Assembly: GCF_029227915.1 (NCBI RefSeq)
Contig: NC_079877.1
Location: forward strand, 15,022,851-15,086,850
Source of the DNA: Hydractinia symbiolongicarpus
Taxonomy: Eukaryota; Cnidaria; Hydrozoa; Anthoathecata; Hydractiniidae
Direction of reading: 5' to 3'
DNA: 64,000 nucleotides
Shown here piece after piece: positions 14,181 to 26,741 of the stretch. Position 1 is the stretch's first letter. Each line of letters opens with the position of its first letter. The position numbers and the translations under genes are program-made. A model generated the notes under the pieces. The model saw nothing but the letters and a program-made list of their open reading frames with translations. It was not told the DNA's origin and ran no database searches.

Positions 14181-14976
14181 ATGAAGTGGGTAATAATTGC
14201 AACAATGATGTTCTGCGTCTTTGGTGTAGCAGACATGTATACCATATCTGTATGGCGGAATGGCCATAAACTAACTTATGGATGCCATAGCGGACAATGC
14301 TGGTCTTATTGTGGTATCTACTGGGTAAGTTCATGTTTATTCAATGCAAGTGCATACTGTTCTTACATTCTATTGGGCTAGGCATGAGAGAAAAAAAAGA
14401 AACTTTCCAAACCAAAGGAAAAAAAAATAAATAATAATGTCTGAAGGATAAGCTAAATAAAATTTCCGTTTCACCTGATCTATCTTTTGGTTTCTTCTAA
14501 AACTTCAACATGTTCAAACTCTCTTTGCTTTACACTTTAACTACAAATTTTATTTCTTCTAAAATTTATATATAATGTTGCAAGCACCCTACTGGTCGCC
14601 TTCTTTTCTGTATTTAAAAATAGCTTTTTACATATTTTTTTGGTCCTCAGGAAAACTTAAAAAAATCAGCAAATTAGATGTGCTTTAATTCGATCACGTT
14701 GTTTAGTTTTACAAATAAATTGCTTTGTTTTAATCACGTCATTTTAAAGCGTAAATTATCCTGGTTAAGTAGATGTTATTTTTATTGACATGTATATAGA
14801 TGACTCAGGGAGAATTTTGTTCCGTTTAGACTTCGGGTGAATGGTGCTATATTGGCGAAACCACTTACAAAGGCAATTTCTCGCCTTATACAGTGAGATG
14901 CAAATCTCCAAAAGATTGTTCACCTCATATGAAGTGGAATCATCCGCGTTGTGTTGGCCTTTGCTCTTGGTTCTAA
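14181..14976 (+). CDS. Secreted eight-cysteine peptide precursor (CWSYCG family, copy 2)
   Basis: This is a complete two-exon gene: exon 1 is 14181-14324 and exon 2 is 14830-14976, joined by a phase 0 intron with GTAAGT donor and TTTAG acceptor. It gives a 96-residue precursor. Residues 1-17 form a signal peptide. The mature part has eight cysteines at 35, 40, 44, 54, 72, 78, 89 and 93 (spacing C-x4-C-x3-C-x9-C-x17-C-x5-C-x10-C-x3-C) with motifs GQCWSYCG and GEWCY. The even number suggests four disulfides and an extracellular role. AATAAA follows at 15032. Exon 1 has the same length, donor position and cysteine positions as the minus-strand exon at 7051-7194, so the two are paralogues facing apart. 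I do not recognise a characterised family; a weak recollection is that similar short peptides exist in arthropods. Toxin, antimicrobial and matrix roles cannot be told apart here. Confidence 0.8.
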
Positions 14977-15031
14977 AGGATAAAAAGAATTACAGAACAC
15001 AACTACTACTTTGTACTCTAAACAGGAGAAG

Positions 15032-15037
15032 AATAAA
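15032..15037 (+). terminator. Polyadenylation signal AATAAA of cysteine-rich peptide copy 2
   Basis: AATAAA lies 56 bases after the stop codon at 14974-14976, inside a run of A/T, and a second overlapping-type signal follows at about 15045. It supports the end of the transcript and the choice of the second exon. Confidence 0.65.
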
Positions 15038-18000
15038 TTTATAAAATAAATAATAATGCGGTTTGTAAATTTGGCCTAGTGGGGTAATTTACCCGCTTAC
15101 CTTTCGATACATAGCTAGTTTCAGTCATATTACACCACTGAGGTAACTGTTGTTTGTGTTACTTGTCAACTGCAAATTTAAAATGCCGCAATGGACTAAG
15201 GGTGTTGACCAAAAAGTGAGTTATTATGTTCCAGAGATCTGATAGTGTGACAATGCTAAGTACCGTAAATCCTCTAATAAACGCCCTTTCTTTTTTAAAA
15301 CCCCTTTACATAACGCCCCCCACTACCTCAAAAAAATCAACAGCAGCTTCCCTTTAGTTAATGCCCTCTTCTTGTTAAGGAGCTCCTTAAGAGGAGCGTT
15401 TACTGGAAAAATATTATTAAGCATATTATAAAGATTCTACAGGTAAGGACAAAAGAAAAACAAATAATTTCAAATTGTGTGTCTTTTTTCTACTTTTGTT
15501 TTTGTTATATTATTCCTCATACAATAATTGAAAACCTTCTGCAAATCATTTCGATTTTGTAATGAACTTCCAGAGTTTTGTACTTTTCTTTTCCCTTATT
15601 CAACTGTCAGTTCAATAGGAAAGAATTCTATTTACAGGAGGTTTGAAAGCCAACTTTGCAGGAACAACTAAACCAACTTAACTTTGAGCTTGCCCATAAA
15701 GTTTTAGAAAAGAGTTAGGACTAACCACATATTTTGTTGTCTTTATGCATGCGACCAGCGTTTGTTTCATTTTATGTGCTGGGAAATTGCAGCCCCAAGA
15801 TATAAAAATGCAGAAATAAAGAACAGATCAAATCTTTGGAATCAATACGAAATGAAATAAAACATCCCCCTTCACTTTCTTTCATAAATTTTGTTGTTTT
15901 CAAGAAGTACTATGTCTTATAAGCGTGCCAACTTTAATTCAATTTGGAAAAGTCTATCAAAAATTGATAAGGTAGATAATGTGTCCGAGAAGACCCTGAA
16001 TGAATAGGGTGAAAGTCCTTTTGCTGCTGCACAAAGAAATGCAATTGCTTGGTGAAGTTTTGACGAGTTGGTTTAATTCTTAAAAATTAATATTACATCC
16101 AAAGGCAAATGCTTCAGTTAATAAATAACAACAAAATTGAAATAAATCGGAAGCGGAAATGTTTTGGCAAATTATTTAAAAATATTTTTTAGGCACATCC
16201 ACCACGATTGTAATGAACAATAAATGAGGGTTGGGAAAGAAGTAGTTTTGTAAAGTCGGTTAGGTTGTGTTGCAACAATGGCTGAAACTTTTCAAAATTT
16301 TGCAGATAGCAGGCATGAATCTGGAGTTAGTTAGATAGGCTGCGTGACTAAGCGCAAATTGGACAAAAAATGTAACCTAAGCAAATTATTTTCTTCACTT
16401 ACATCAATGACGTTCCGGGGAGTTTGACGATAGCAGTTTTGTGGACGGAGCGTGATAATAAATCTATTTAGATTGTGGTTTAAGGAGAGAAGGCATGGTT
16501 CACAGCCCTTGCCATTTCGCCTATGGCGATGTGCACGTCAGAGTTGTAACGTCGCTACCATATAGACTGAAAGGGTTGCAAATTATAGCGTACAGAGACT
16601 AATTTATTTTGACTTATCAGTCACTTACTCATCAAAAAGCAAATGGCTATGCCACGCAACCTCCCCCATCCTCCTTTAAAGGCATGTAAAGTCAAAATGA
16701 TGACGTAACTTTGACACTCCATGTGTAGTCCAACAAGATGTAGCCTTTTAGCCGGGGTGGGAAAGTAAGGTTCCGCACTGCGTGGTAACTCTTAACCAGC
16801 TAGAATATAGCTTAAATTCTCATACGTCAAGATCGGTTAAAGACTTACACTTTTTGACTTGGATTCTTTCCGTGCCATCATGGCTACTGCAGACATGTTT
16901 GTGCTGATTCTTGTTTATGTACAGTGTGATAAGAGAGTATTCATTCTCGGACATTTTTGTGTTCTGAAGTTTTTCCACATCGGAATTTAAGTGCAGATAT
17001 TTACATTCGAGCTAAGGCGAGGTATGATGATAAAGAAATTATTGCTTTAAGGTGTGAAGCTTGTTTTTTACTCTCCAAAACACGTTAACTTTTTGTGTTG
17101 AAGGTTTCTCCTTATATTAGCTACAAAAAGAAAGCTCTTTCAGAACAGACTGTTGAAAATGAATATAGAAAGATTCAATTATCTATAGTTATCTAGCTAA
17201 TTAATTGTTTTCGTAATATGAGTTCGCTAAACAGATTTTTTGTCATTGTGGAAATTTTTTTCTCAATTAGTAATTGTGTTAACATCTGGATAAGTAAGGC
17301 TATTAAACAAAGTTTGTGAGAAAAAGGTCATAGTGAAATATATTTTTTTTAGATTCAATCCATGAGCAAACGTTTATATACCTCAGCATTGTTGGTATTG
17401 ATGGATGATAATTCTCTTGTTGTTGTTATGAGAGTCCATCCATAGAACATTTCTTGCATTCTTTATTTTATTCCAAGCATCCTTGTTTTCAATTGCCTTT
17501 CAAAAACCAAAAGGAAAATGTATTCTGAGAAAGAAAAGTTTAATCACATTTGCCCTTCCCACATTGTTTGTGGCATAAATTTCTCCTGAAAAAGCAGGAG
17601 AAATTCTGTTAAAGCAGAAGCAATCAATCCACAGTTTTACCCACAGTTCGGCTTGTTACGTTTCAAACTCTCTTTACGCAGTGTATGTTACCACGCCCAT
17701 CTGTTTTACCTGATGACGAACAGTTAAATATTTTATTTTTGTGTAGACTTAAAACCAAAGCATTAAATTCCTCTTGTTCCAAGTTGCAACCTTCTTAAAC
17801 GAAAGTTGTACATTTTAATTTCAGATTGCAAAAACATAAAATTGCCCTTCTTAATTCTTTTTTCAAATTTCACATAAAGAAAATGTCTATAACCAAACTT
17901 GAATTTCATCTTAATAATGATGAAAGATTATTAAACAAAACTATTGGAAACATCTTACCTCATAAAAATAATTTAACCAATGAAAGTAATAACTTTAATG

Positions 18001-18879
18001 CTTCAACTTTTACAACTTCTAGAAATTTTAAATCTTAAACTACCGATGAGACATGAAAGCAATATCAAAGTCTCGTCACAAAGAGATCAATGACAATGGA
18101 AGTAGATCACTTCATGATGTGGCTAGTTGCAGAGAGAAACCTAAATCCTTATGTAGTGAAAAATTCTACTAACTAATTAATAATGTGCTTAAGCCTGTTC
18201 ACTTATTCTCTTTTCCCAAAAATATGGAACATCAGTTAGACTGGAATGTTTTATTGAGCTCTCCATGGCTGGTTTGTCTATTCCATCTCATGTAGTCATG
18301 CTGATGAAGCCTCATAACGGCAGTAACAACAACAGTTTATAAATATTTAAATATACCACAATTGTCTCTCTTTATTGCTGTTAATCCTTTTGATTTATTT
18401 TATTAACAAATTTGAGCTCGACTTTTGTTTTTCTCTGTTGTTGTTGTTGTTGTTTTTTTGATTGATAAACAGTTTAAGTTCTACATGTTAGAACAGTTTT
18501 TTTGCGACATCCAGTGCTTTTATCTTTTCAAAATATATGACATACAGGGCAGAGCGTGGTCTGTTAAAAAAAATATTTCTTTAGAAGATTGTCTTATAAG
18601 CGTTTTTTTCGGCAACTTTTATGATAATTAGATAAACCGTATAACCATTTGGGGCAATTATTATACCTGCAAAGCTGAAACTACAATGGGCTTTTGAATT
18701 TTGCTATGTTATCGTTACCTTCGATTTTAATGCAAGAACAACATTAATAATTTGTGTTTAACTTTAAAGTGTAGCAATGTCATACACCAATAACATTTTG
18801 ATCATTATTTTAAATATACTTAGTTTGTTGTGTGTTTTTGTTTTGTTTTTGAAAAATTGCGGTAGAATTATTCTAAATA
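15038..18879. other. Intergenic stretch without a supported gene
   Basis: No coding sequence is supported. A repeat beginning TACCGTAAAT at 15261 and rich in AACGCCC motifs runs to about 15410. It resembles the opening of the element at 44160. The rest is AT-rich with short, unstructured open frames. Confidence 0.45.
15261..15410. repeat. Repeat fragment starting TACCGTAAAT, with AACGCCC motifs
   Basis: The block opens with TACCGTAAATCC and carries several ACGCCC or GCCCTC-like motifs on one strand, ending in GAGGAGCGTTTACTGG. The opening resembles the inverted terminus of the element at 44160-44602. I could not find its matching second terminus, so this may be a truncated copy or a related family. 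Confidence 0.4.
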
Positions 18880-19619
18880 CGACATCACTCTTAAAATGAT
18901 ACGTCACAGTCAGTGATACCTAAGCGGAATAATTAACCCTGTGTTTAAATTAGATATCCAGGTTTGTATGCTCCTAGCACGTGGTTTTTATAAGAACCAA
19001 GAAAACCCAAAGAATCTTGTTAGTAGATTTTAGTAGGTATCTATCTACTCAGTACATAAGTAGATTAACCACTGGTTACACGATTCAATTTCTGTGTGTG
19101 TGTGTGTGTGAAAGTAACAGGATGATTTTATTTTTGACAATTTAGTACGTTTTTTACAACTTTCCTGTTTTCATTAAAAAATGCTGTTTTATAATTTTTA
19201 CTGGCTTAAAACATAATTTTTAAACTAATAAAAACTCAATGGCTGAAAATGCTGGTAAAATGTTCTTATTATTGCTCCTGCAAAATTTCGACAAAACCAG
19301 TAGCTTAGTTGTTACAGTTTTTATATAAAAAAAAAGTTCAACCACGAGTCGTGTTGCGATTAATTCAGTTTATCACTATTATTCCTGGTCCCTAAAATTC
19401 AATCGTAATTCAAATTTCGCCCCACAATTAAAAGTACGGATCCGTCTAGGGAGACGTGTGAAGATCCGAAGCTAAAGAAATCGTCTTCTAGAAGCCTAAA
19501 GTTATATCTACGTCGAAAATCAAGTATGTATTTCGTAACTTTGGTGCCATTAATACGGGTGAGTTCCTATAGTGACTTTATTTAAATGAAAACAACTTGT
19601 GAAAACTTCAACTGTATCT

Positions 19620-19645
19620 TTTATTCTCATAAAAAGAATTTTATT
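19620..19645 (-). terminator. Two polyadenylation signals of gene A, one overlapping the stop codon
   Basis: On the minus strand the stop TGA runs straight into AATAAA (19640-19645), sharing its last base with the signal. A second AATAAA lies at 19620-19625. Gene B has the same arrangement. Cleavage is usually 10-30 bases after the signal, so either would leave a very short 3' UTR. Confidence 0.6.
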
Positions 19646-20201
19646 CAAACACAACTGTATAAGCTTCTGCCCGCTTTGCATTGTCGTCCGCCGCTACAGT
19701 TCTTGCTTGAACAACAGCTAGATAAATAACCACGGCATCCACTACAGTCTTTCCAGCTTTTGTAACATGTTCTAGACGGGTTGCTGAAGCCATAGACATC
19801 ATGCTCTACAGCTAAAATGGAAATATTTTATTGAAAAAATTAAAATATTGTTTTCATGGTCAACATTTTTGAATTATAAGTATTGTGACTAAATACTTAC
19901 GGGCGCGGTTGTCAGCTGGAGCATCAGCGTACAGTTCAGGAGCATTGACGTAACGTCCAGGAGCATCTTCAACACGTGCCTGAGCATCAGCGTAACCTGC
20001 ACGATACCCTGCTTCATAGGTATAATCTAAGATAACACAAAATTTGGAAATCCTAAAACGTACTTATTATTGCAACAGCATATATATCTAGACGATAAAG
20101 AAATAGTTAGTTAGCTTTATAGCTAGTGCAGGGTTTTGTCACTTACCGCCTTTGCAAAGCGTACCGATCCCCATCATGGCTAAAACAATGAAGAGCTTCA
20201 T
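19645..20201 (-). CDS. Secreted precursor with 14-residue-repeat spacer and eight-cysteine domain, gene A
   Basis: There are three coding exons: 20147-20201, 19901-20026 and 19645-19811. Both introns are phase 1 with GTAAGT donors, giving 115 residues. Exon 1 is a signal peptide (MKLFIVLAMM start). Exon 2 is an Ala/Asp/Tyr/Arg-rich spacer with a 14-residue period (GYADAQAR, then related units ending DAP). Exon 3 is a C-terminal domain of eight cysteines spaced C-x6-C-x2-C-x6-CC-x4-C-x5-C-x8-C. That order, with a central CC, fits an inhibitor-cystine-knot-like fold with an extra disulfide, but the fold is an inference. The ATG is preceded directly by a TTTTAG acceptor of a 5' UTR intron. Genes B and C are downstream in window coordinates on the same strand. 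I do not recognise a named family. A venom-type, antimicrobial or signalling peptide are all possible; the spacer looks like a propeptide. Confidence 0.82.
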
Positions 20202-20296
20202 CTAAAACAAAAAAAGTATTGCAGTATTTTCATTTGTATTAGTTTAGAAATGAATTACACTCGTTCACTGTATTTAACACTTTACAAAACACATAC

Positions 20297-20345
20297 CTTT
20301 TTAAAGAACAGTGCTACAAACACAAAAATTTTCCTAATAAAGAAC
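20297..20345 (-). other. Predicted non-coding first exon of gene A
   Basis: A GTATGT donor after position 20297 and the acceptor just before the ATG at 20201 define a 95-base 5' UTR intron (20202-20296). The 5' end is estimated from the TATA box. Gene B shows the same structure with an intron of identical length. No transcript evidence is available. Confidence 0.5.
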
Positions 20346-20369
20346 TGATTAATTTTATTCGAAGAACTG

Positions 20370-20377
20370 CTTATATA
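20370..20377 (-). promoter_or_regulatory. TATA box of gene A
   Basis: The minus strand reads TATATAAG within a block that is conserved in all three cluster genes (ACGCCCTTTATGTG before it). It sits the right distance from the predicted non-coding first exon. A conserved TGACGTAA, a CRE-like site, lies farther upstream near 20506-20513 and is also present upstream of gene B. Confidence 0.65.
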
Positions 20378-23300
20378 CACATAAAGGGCGTGTCGTGGTT
20401 AATGAAGCAAGTTACAGGTGCAGAGATGGAACAAAACAAAAAAATAAATAAGTAATCAACCGAATAACGAGAAAAATAAAGAATATTATCTCATATGTAT
20501 CATTGACGTAATCTACTTTTAGAAATATACGCAGACGTTATTGTCTCTGTAATTGCTTGGTTCTTAAATTAATTATATTAAAGAAATATGTTGTTGAAAG
20601 TGTTGACAAGTATTTAATAGAATGACAATTATTTTCAAAATGGTGCCATTATTTTTATACCAAGGTCTTCTATTTTATAATGACTTCATTGTGTTCCTTA
20701 AAATGGAGTCGTGCGTAATTCATAATCTAACCTTGACATACAGTACAGCCACCATCAACAACACCAATTCGTATATGCAATCAAAAAATTTTTTACATTT
20801 TTTATAAAAAATACTTATAAATATTATACAAAAATATATAAATATATAAGAATATTCAAGTTAAAATTGCTAAGACGATGTGGTCATGGGCTGTGAAAGA
20901 GAAATTTGTAGTTAAATAAAAGTTGAAAATAAACACATTTGTGAAAAAAATGCATAACCAAAAGTACTTTCCTGTAAGCTACTTTTTCAGGATGTGTACA
21001 AAACAATTTATTTACACCGAATGTATCACTTGTTAACTTGCACAAACTTAGTGAGACAAAAAACTCTTCCCCTCTTCCGTATTGTAGTGACTTTTTGGGC
21101 ATTTGGTCTACCTCAACTGGCCAAATGTTCAATCAGGAATCAACTTTTAATTGTGATTGAGATGGTAGAAAGAGGTTGTTGATTTTTTTGCAAAAATGGG
21201 ATTGACTCACTTGTTGCCTGCCATATGCAACGTGTTTGCGATAATATTCCCGATGCAAGTGTTTGACCACCCCAATTGAATTCTCTTTAAAAAAACTTTT
21301 TGCCGTGGTAGAATTTTGGAAAATTTGCACGACTTTGTGATGACTACTAAAATTAATATCATAACACGATAATTTCTGGCGATATTTCAAGATAACATAT
21401 GTGCAGGAAATAAAAAGAAACTTACACCTTCTAAAATCTGGGTCAGCATAAGTATACTACATATTAGGGGCCTAGCTAGGTTACAAATTATACTAAGGCA
21501 AAAAAAACTTATTAAGCAACTTAAACAATTTACGACTTTTTGCAGCTTTTAAAATAAAATTTGTCTACAAAAGATTAGAATCATCGGTTCGTTCCATCTC
21601 TATGATGCAATCGACTTTATAAATAAAATTGCCGCCTTGAACACACAACCTTAGCTAAATAATCTATAGAAACAAAGATCATAAAAAAATGTGCATACGA
21701 AAAACATTTGCAAGCTAGCAAACTAAAAAGGAAAGTTTAGGTTAATAAGCTTGACAAAATATAATTATGAAATGTAATTAAATAGAGGTAGTGATAAAAT
21801 GAACTTTTACTAGCACCTTGCATTTTCCAGTGTTAAAATAAATTTTAGTGACTTAATGTCATCACATAAAAGAATCTTAAGGGTGAGGTATACAACAATT
21901 TTGGTCACGTGAGAACTTCCAAAAGAAATAGTTGATACAGTTCTACGATACAATTTTTTTCCTATGTTAATTTCAAACTCTAACTAGCTGCACAATAGAG
22001 GCAACGGTTTAAAAAAATTCTAAAAAGATTTTTTGTGTATTGAGGCGTCCTTGCAGACGTCATCAAGAAAGTTAATAATAGCCCATATCTGTCTGTTCGT
22101 GAGTAAAACCATATCACAACTACACAATTTTTTTATGTTTGCATGAAATACTAAATACGATATATTTTTACCCACTTTGTTATAATCTTTCACATGCAGT
22201 AAACTGATTACGGATCCCAATTTACACGGATGACCCCTTTACAAGTTTTTCCCAGCGAAGAATCGCTAAAAAGGTACGTTAAACAATCAGAGCCTGTAAC
22301 ACGAATACATTAAGATGTTGTGGTGCTGCGGATTTGTGATCTCTTTTTGTCGACCTTTTACCTCTGCTGTTAGAAACAGACGTCCAGCAGAGGCGTAGCT
22401 ACATATCTCTGGTCCCATAGAAAATCCACAGGCAGCTTGTATTTAAATTTCGCGCTATTTTTTGTGCCCGTTGCACGATGAGAAGAGGGGAGACGACCGA
22501 CGTCTTTTGAATATAATTGAAATAAATAACAGACTGCACTTTACAAATGAACCTTTTGTTGAATTGAAGGTCAGTTTTTCAATCGCGTATACCATAATGT
22601 TTTGTGCACGTTCGTAAAAGACTTTATGTTCACGTTTGCAAGAGCTTTAATAATACGCCAAAACGAAACTGATTCTCTTTGCTTTTCTCAACGAAAAATT
22701 TGTTATGTTGGGCCTTTTAAAATAAATAATATAATGTATCTAAAAAAATCTTAGGTCATATGCATGTGTGCAGTACACAGTGTTCGTATTTAGCATTATT
22801 TCTAGTTTTTTTGTGTAACTTATATTCTAGATAAACTGAACCTATTGACAGATGATATAACCTCGATGCATCATATATATTCTTTGCCACATTAAATTAT
22901 CGTTTCGAGAAACCTTGTGTAAGTTTATAAACATGAAATTCATGGTTGTGATTCAACAGGGATAGTTTTTATCAGCGTCAAAAAATTGTGTTTTGCGGTT
23001 TTATAAAGAGCTATTATAATAATAGTGATAAAATTCAACTTTTAAGACTGGTATCTTTCGTATCCACAAATATCGATGCCGAAAAGTACTAACCACTCGA
23101 AAAAAAATTGAAAAACCGCTAATATTTATCCATGTAGATCACAATTCACGCGTTTCCAGTATTTCCTGATTTTGACTTTTTTCATGGCACTAGTTTTATA
23201 TCAAGCAAGACTGTATTCGTTCCAGTACTAGTTGCGCATACGCTACACTGTAAGGCTTTTCCAAAATTACTTAATTGTCCTTTGAAGAGGAATAACAACG

Positions 23301-24800
23301 TTTTCATATATGAGACTTTATTTGTACAAGCAAAGCCGTTTTATGGTATTGCCCTAACAATGACTGGAAACGAAGGCATATACACGCAAACAAATGCCAG
23401 AGCGAATCCTTAAGTTTTTAATCTACCTTATAACAAACCTCGAGATGAACCAACAAAAATTACTTATAATTGTTCGGGAATTCCCACCTCTACTAAACCT
23501 TTTCTCTTTTTTTGAAAGTGCATTCTTACATTAATTACATTGTATAGCAAAAGGGAGCAAATAATGTTTCATTATTGGAGAAGGAAAAAGGAAACAAATC
23601 ACCGGGACTTAAATATAATATATCTTTTAGGGAGAGCGGTAAAATTTCACTCCCATTACATCGACGCAAAGGTAATCATTTATCCATAAAAAATTAAAGG
23701 TAATCATTAAAATGTTCGAGGGGCAGACAACCCAACATGTAAAATCCTTTACAAAAAAAAGATCGGGTATGTTTTTATTTACAACAAAATTTAAAACGCA
23801 CTTTTAGCCTTCGGGTGTCACCGTCAATATTATCGCAAAAGATGTCTTGAGTAAAACATTCAGTGATTACTATGCCAATAAGATCACTAAAAAGCATGTC
23901 TGAGGTAAAGATGTGTACAAAATTTTTGTGATTGCCAACTATGATTAAACAATTTCATGCTTAAGGGATTGTAGGCTTTTATGATCATTCGAAAATTTTT
24001 TAGCATCTTATATCAAGGGATTAGATATAACCGAAGTATGGAAAGGAATTGACGACGAGCTCAAAACAGAAGATTATTAACAAATTTAGATAAACCTCTT
24101 GTATTATGTTAGATATTATATTTTTTATCAAATCTAGATTCCTGATAAAAATTGGTGTTTTGTTTAGATTCCATCCTCAAATTAATTTTTTTGAAGCATT
24201 AATGTGTCCGAAACTTTATGGTTCAAATTTAGTAGTCCAAAATATTTTCGAAGTTAATGTAAGGGAAGAAAATATAGCTAAAAATCTTGTGATATTAATT
24301 TATGATATTTCAAAAAGACACTCATGCACAACATCTCGTACCCGGAAAACCGTCTTGTGTATCTGAAAGCACTGGCGTAAACAAATGAAATGAAACATAC
24401 ACTAGCAACCGTAAAATGCCACTGCACCTATTTTTATTTTGGAAACGAATCTTGAAATGTTTGCTATGGAACGAAAACGACAACATTGAACGCCCTCAAC
24501 GGTCTGGGTTAAGTTTTACTTGTTTTTTTTTCTATATTTCACGCAAAGGATAGATGTCTAGGCGTTTCGTTTACAAGAGTTTAGACTTTTGCTCTGACGT
24601 ACGGATATATCTCACTTCTCTCCCTCATTTTTCCTTTGATTGTTACCCTGTTTTGCAGTTCTTACCCAGGATATCAACAATTGTTTGGTAGCTGCTTTGT
24701 GTTAAAATAAAGTACGAATATTATTATTATAAAACTAGTCGATAAAACCCATGGAAAAATTTACTATGGCAGAAGAACAATGGAAAAATAGGTTGCTTTA
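20378..24800. other. Upstream flank of gene A and intergenic DNA
   Basis: The first part (to about 22.7 kb) is the duplicated flank shared with gene B. The rest, 22.7-24.8 kb, has no supported gene. Some short runs near 23820-23920 and 24106-24366 look mildly coding-like, but they are broken by stops and have no recognisable motif. Confidence 0.4.
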
Positions 24801-24809
24801 GGTTTTTTG

Positions 24810-25770
24810 CTGACGTCAGCAGTGCATAATCAAAAAGAAAAATGGTGAAATTTAGTAATTCGTTGTCTGTAAGGTATAGAGGTTGAAACGTTGATCAAAA
24901 TAATGTATAGTATCGTATGTTTTTGACAAACGCTTAAGGAGATATAAGGGCTTAAAAATTTTGCTGACGTCAGTAAAGTCTCTACCAAAAGTTCCAAAAA
25001 AAATTTCTTCACAAATTCGTACACCCGTTGCATTCATCGGATAGATCTTAAAATGCTGATCAAGAAAATGTATAGGAGCATGAACTTTTGACAAACGGTT
25101 GCAGAGATATTGGGAATAAAGGTTTTTGATAACGTCATCAACCCGTCCATTTCGAAACAGATTCGGGGACTCAGGTTTGGGAAACTTACCAAAATTGGTC
25201 CCAGGTGGTCCCTAGTTACCCACGCGGTGAATAATCATTGACGTCACCACCTCGTTACCAAGTTATTTGGCCCTAAAGTTTTAAGTGCACTTTAACGGCT
25301 TCATTAATTAAATATAGGATATTGACGTTAAAGTAGTGTTATTGACGTCGCGCTGTAACGTCAGAAAATTTGACATATTAGACATGCATTTTTAGGTTAC
25401 TTCAAAGAAAATTTCGGTAAGATCAAGGGAAAATGAACATATCCACTTTGCCTGATTACAGAGATATTAGGGTTTGAAGTTTCTTGATGACGTCATCGAC
25501 CCGTCCATTCCAAAACGGATTTGAAGATCCAGGTTTGGGAAATTTACCCAAATTGATCCTAGGTGGTTCTTACTTATCCACGCGGTGAATTTACGTCACC
25601 ACCTTATTTCCAAGTTATATACCCTCAAGTACACTGTAACGGCTACGTTAATTTGATATTAACGTCGCGCCGTAACGTCATAAAATTTAGCATTTCAGAC
25701 ATATTTTTTTCAGGCACTTCAAAGAAAACTTCGGCGGCTTCAAAAGAAAATGAACACATCCACTACGACC
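24810..25770. repeat. GACGTCA-rich tandem repeat block
   Basis: Two large units with period about 358 bases start near 25128 and 25488. Each begins with ACGTCATC, then ACCCGTCCATT or a close variant, and continues through a CCACGCGGTGAAT stretch and a CGCGCYGTAACGTCA stretch. Shorter related units precede them (24866 and about 25020, each followed by GACAAACG and a GACGTCA-like end). Related single pieces occur near 38511, 54695 and 62165. It is non-coding interspersed or satellite-like DNA. Confidence 0.7.
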
Positions 25771-26741
25771 GTCACATACACTTCGTATTATTATATAAGA
25801 AAAACATCTCGCTTAAAGTGATCCGTCACAGTCAGTGATACCGAGCCAAGCGAAATGTCTAGCACGTCTCTTTTATAAGAATTGATAAAACCCGACCCAT
25901 ATGAACAAGAGTTATTGAGATAATAATTTTTCGAGGTAATGTGAGTGCTAAACAGAGATATTTCGATACCAAAAGACTATTAACATCCTCAGATTATTTG
26001 TACAATGGCGAAGTGTAGACCTTGACACATGTTTAATTTTAAAAGAGCGCGATAGATTAAGTTTAAGAATATACACAAACATCATATTTTTTATGTTTTT
26101 AAAATTTACTTAAAGGATCTTGTTAGTAAATTTAAGTATATAACTACTTACTCATTAGATAAGTAGATTTACCACTGGTTACACGATTCTATTTCTGTGT
26201 CTGTGAAAAGAATGGATGATTTTATTTTTCACAATATGGGAAGTTTTTTACAACTTTTCTGTTTTTCAAAAAAATGATTTCTTCAACTTTTTTATTGGCC
26301 TCAAACATATTTTTCAAACTAATAAAAATCATTGGTTAAAAATGCTTGTAAAATGTTCTTTTTATTACTTCTGGAAAATAAATTTGACTAAAAAAGAAGG
26401 TTACGAGTTTATGTTTTTTATATAGACAAAAGTTTAATCATGAGTCATGTCGTAAGTAATTTCAGTTTGTCACTACTCTTCCTGGTCCCAAAAATTCATT
26501 TGTAATTGAAATTTCGCACCACGATTAAAACTACGACTGCTTTTAGGAAGGCATACGAAATTCTGAAGCTGAAAAATCGATTTCTAGGCGACTAAGAATA
26601 TATCTACGTCAAAAATTAAGTCTGTATTTCGCAATTGTACTGCTAGTTACACGGATTAGTTCATGTTACGAGTTCATTTAAATGAAAACAACTTATGAAA
26701 GCTTCAACTGTATCTTTTATTCTCATAAAAAGGATTTTTAT

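Larger units (their letters stand above)
18880..22710. repeat. Segmental duplication, left copy (contains peptide gene A)
   Basis: This block aligns in order with 25800-29010. Matching landmarks are CGTCACAGTCAGTGATACC (18901 and 25826), the CACTGGTTACACGATTC stretch (19070 and 26172), gene A with gene B, the region around TGGTCATGGGC (20881 and 27923), the AAACAAAGATCATA stretch (21669 and 28547) and the CTTTACAA to CGCGTATA stretch (22540 and 28860). The copies differ by many substitutions and by indels, so the duplication is not very recent except within the 3' exon of the genes. A TG microsatellite at about 19092-19111 is present only here. Confidence 0.85.

Noticed and set aside
15065-15105. 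tRNA-like stretch (GGCCTAGTGGGGTAA, CCGCTTACC)
   Set aside because: A box A-like start is present but no box B or T-arm follows at the right distance.
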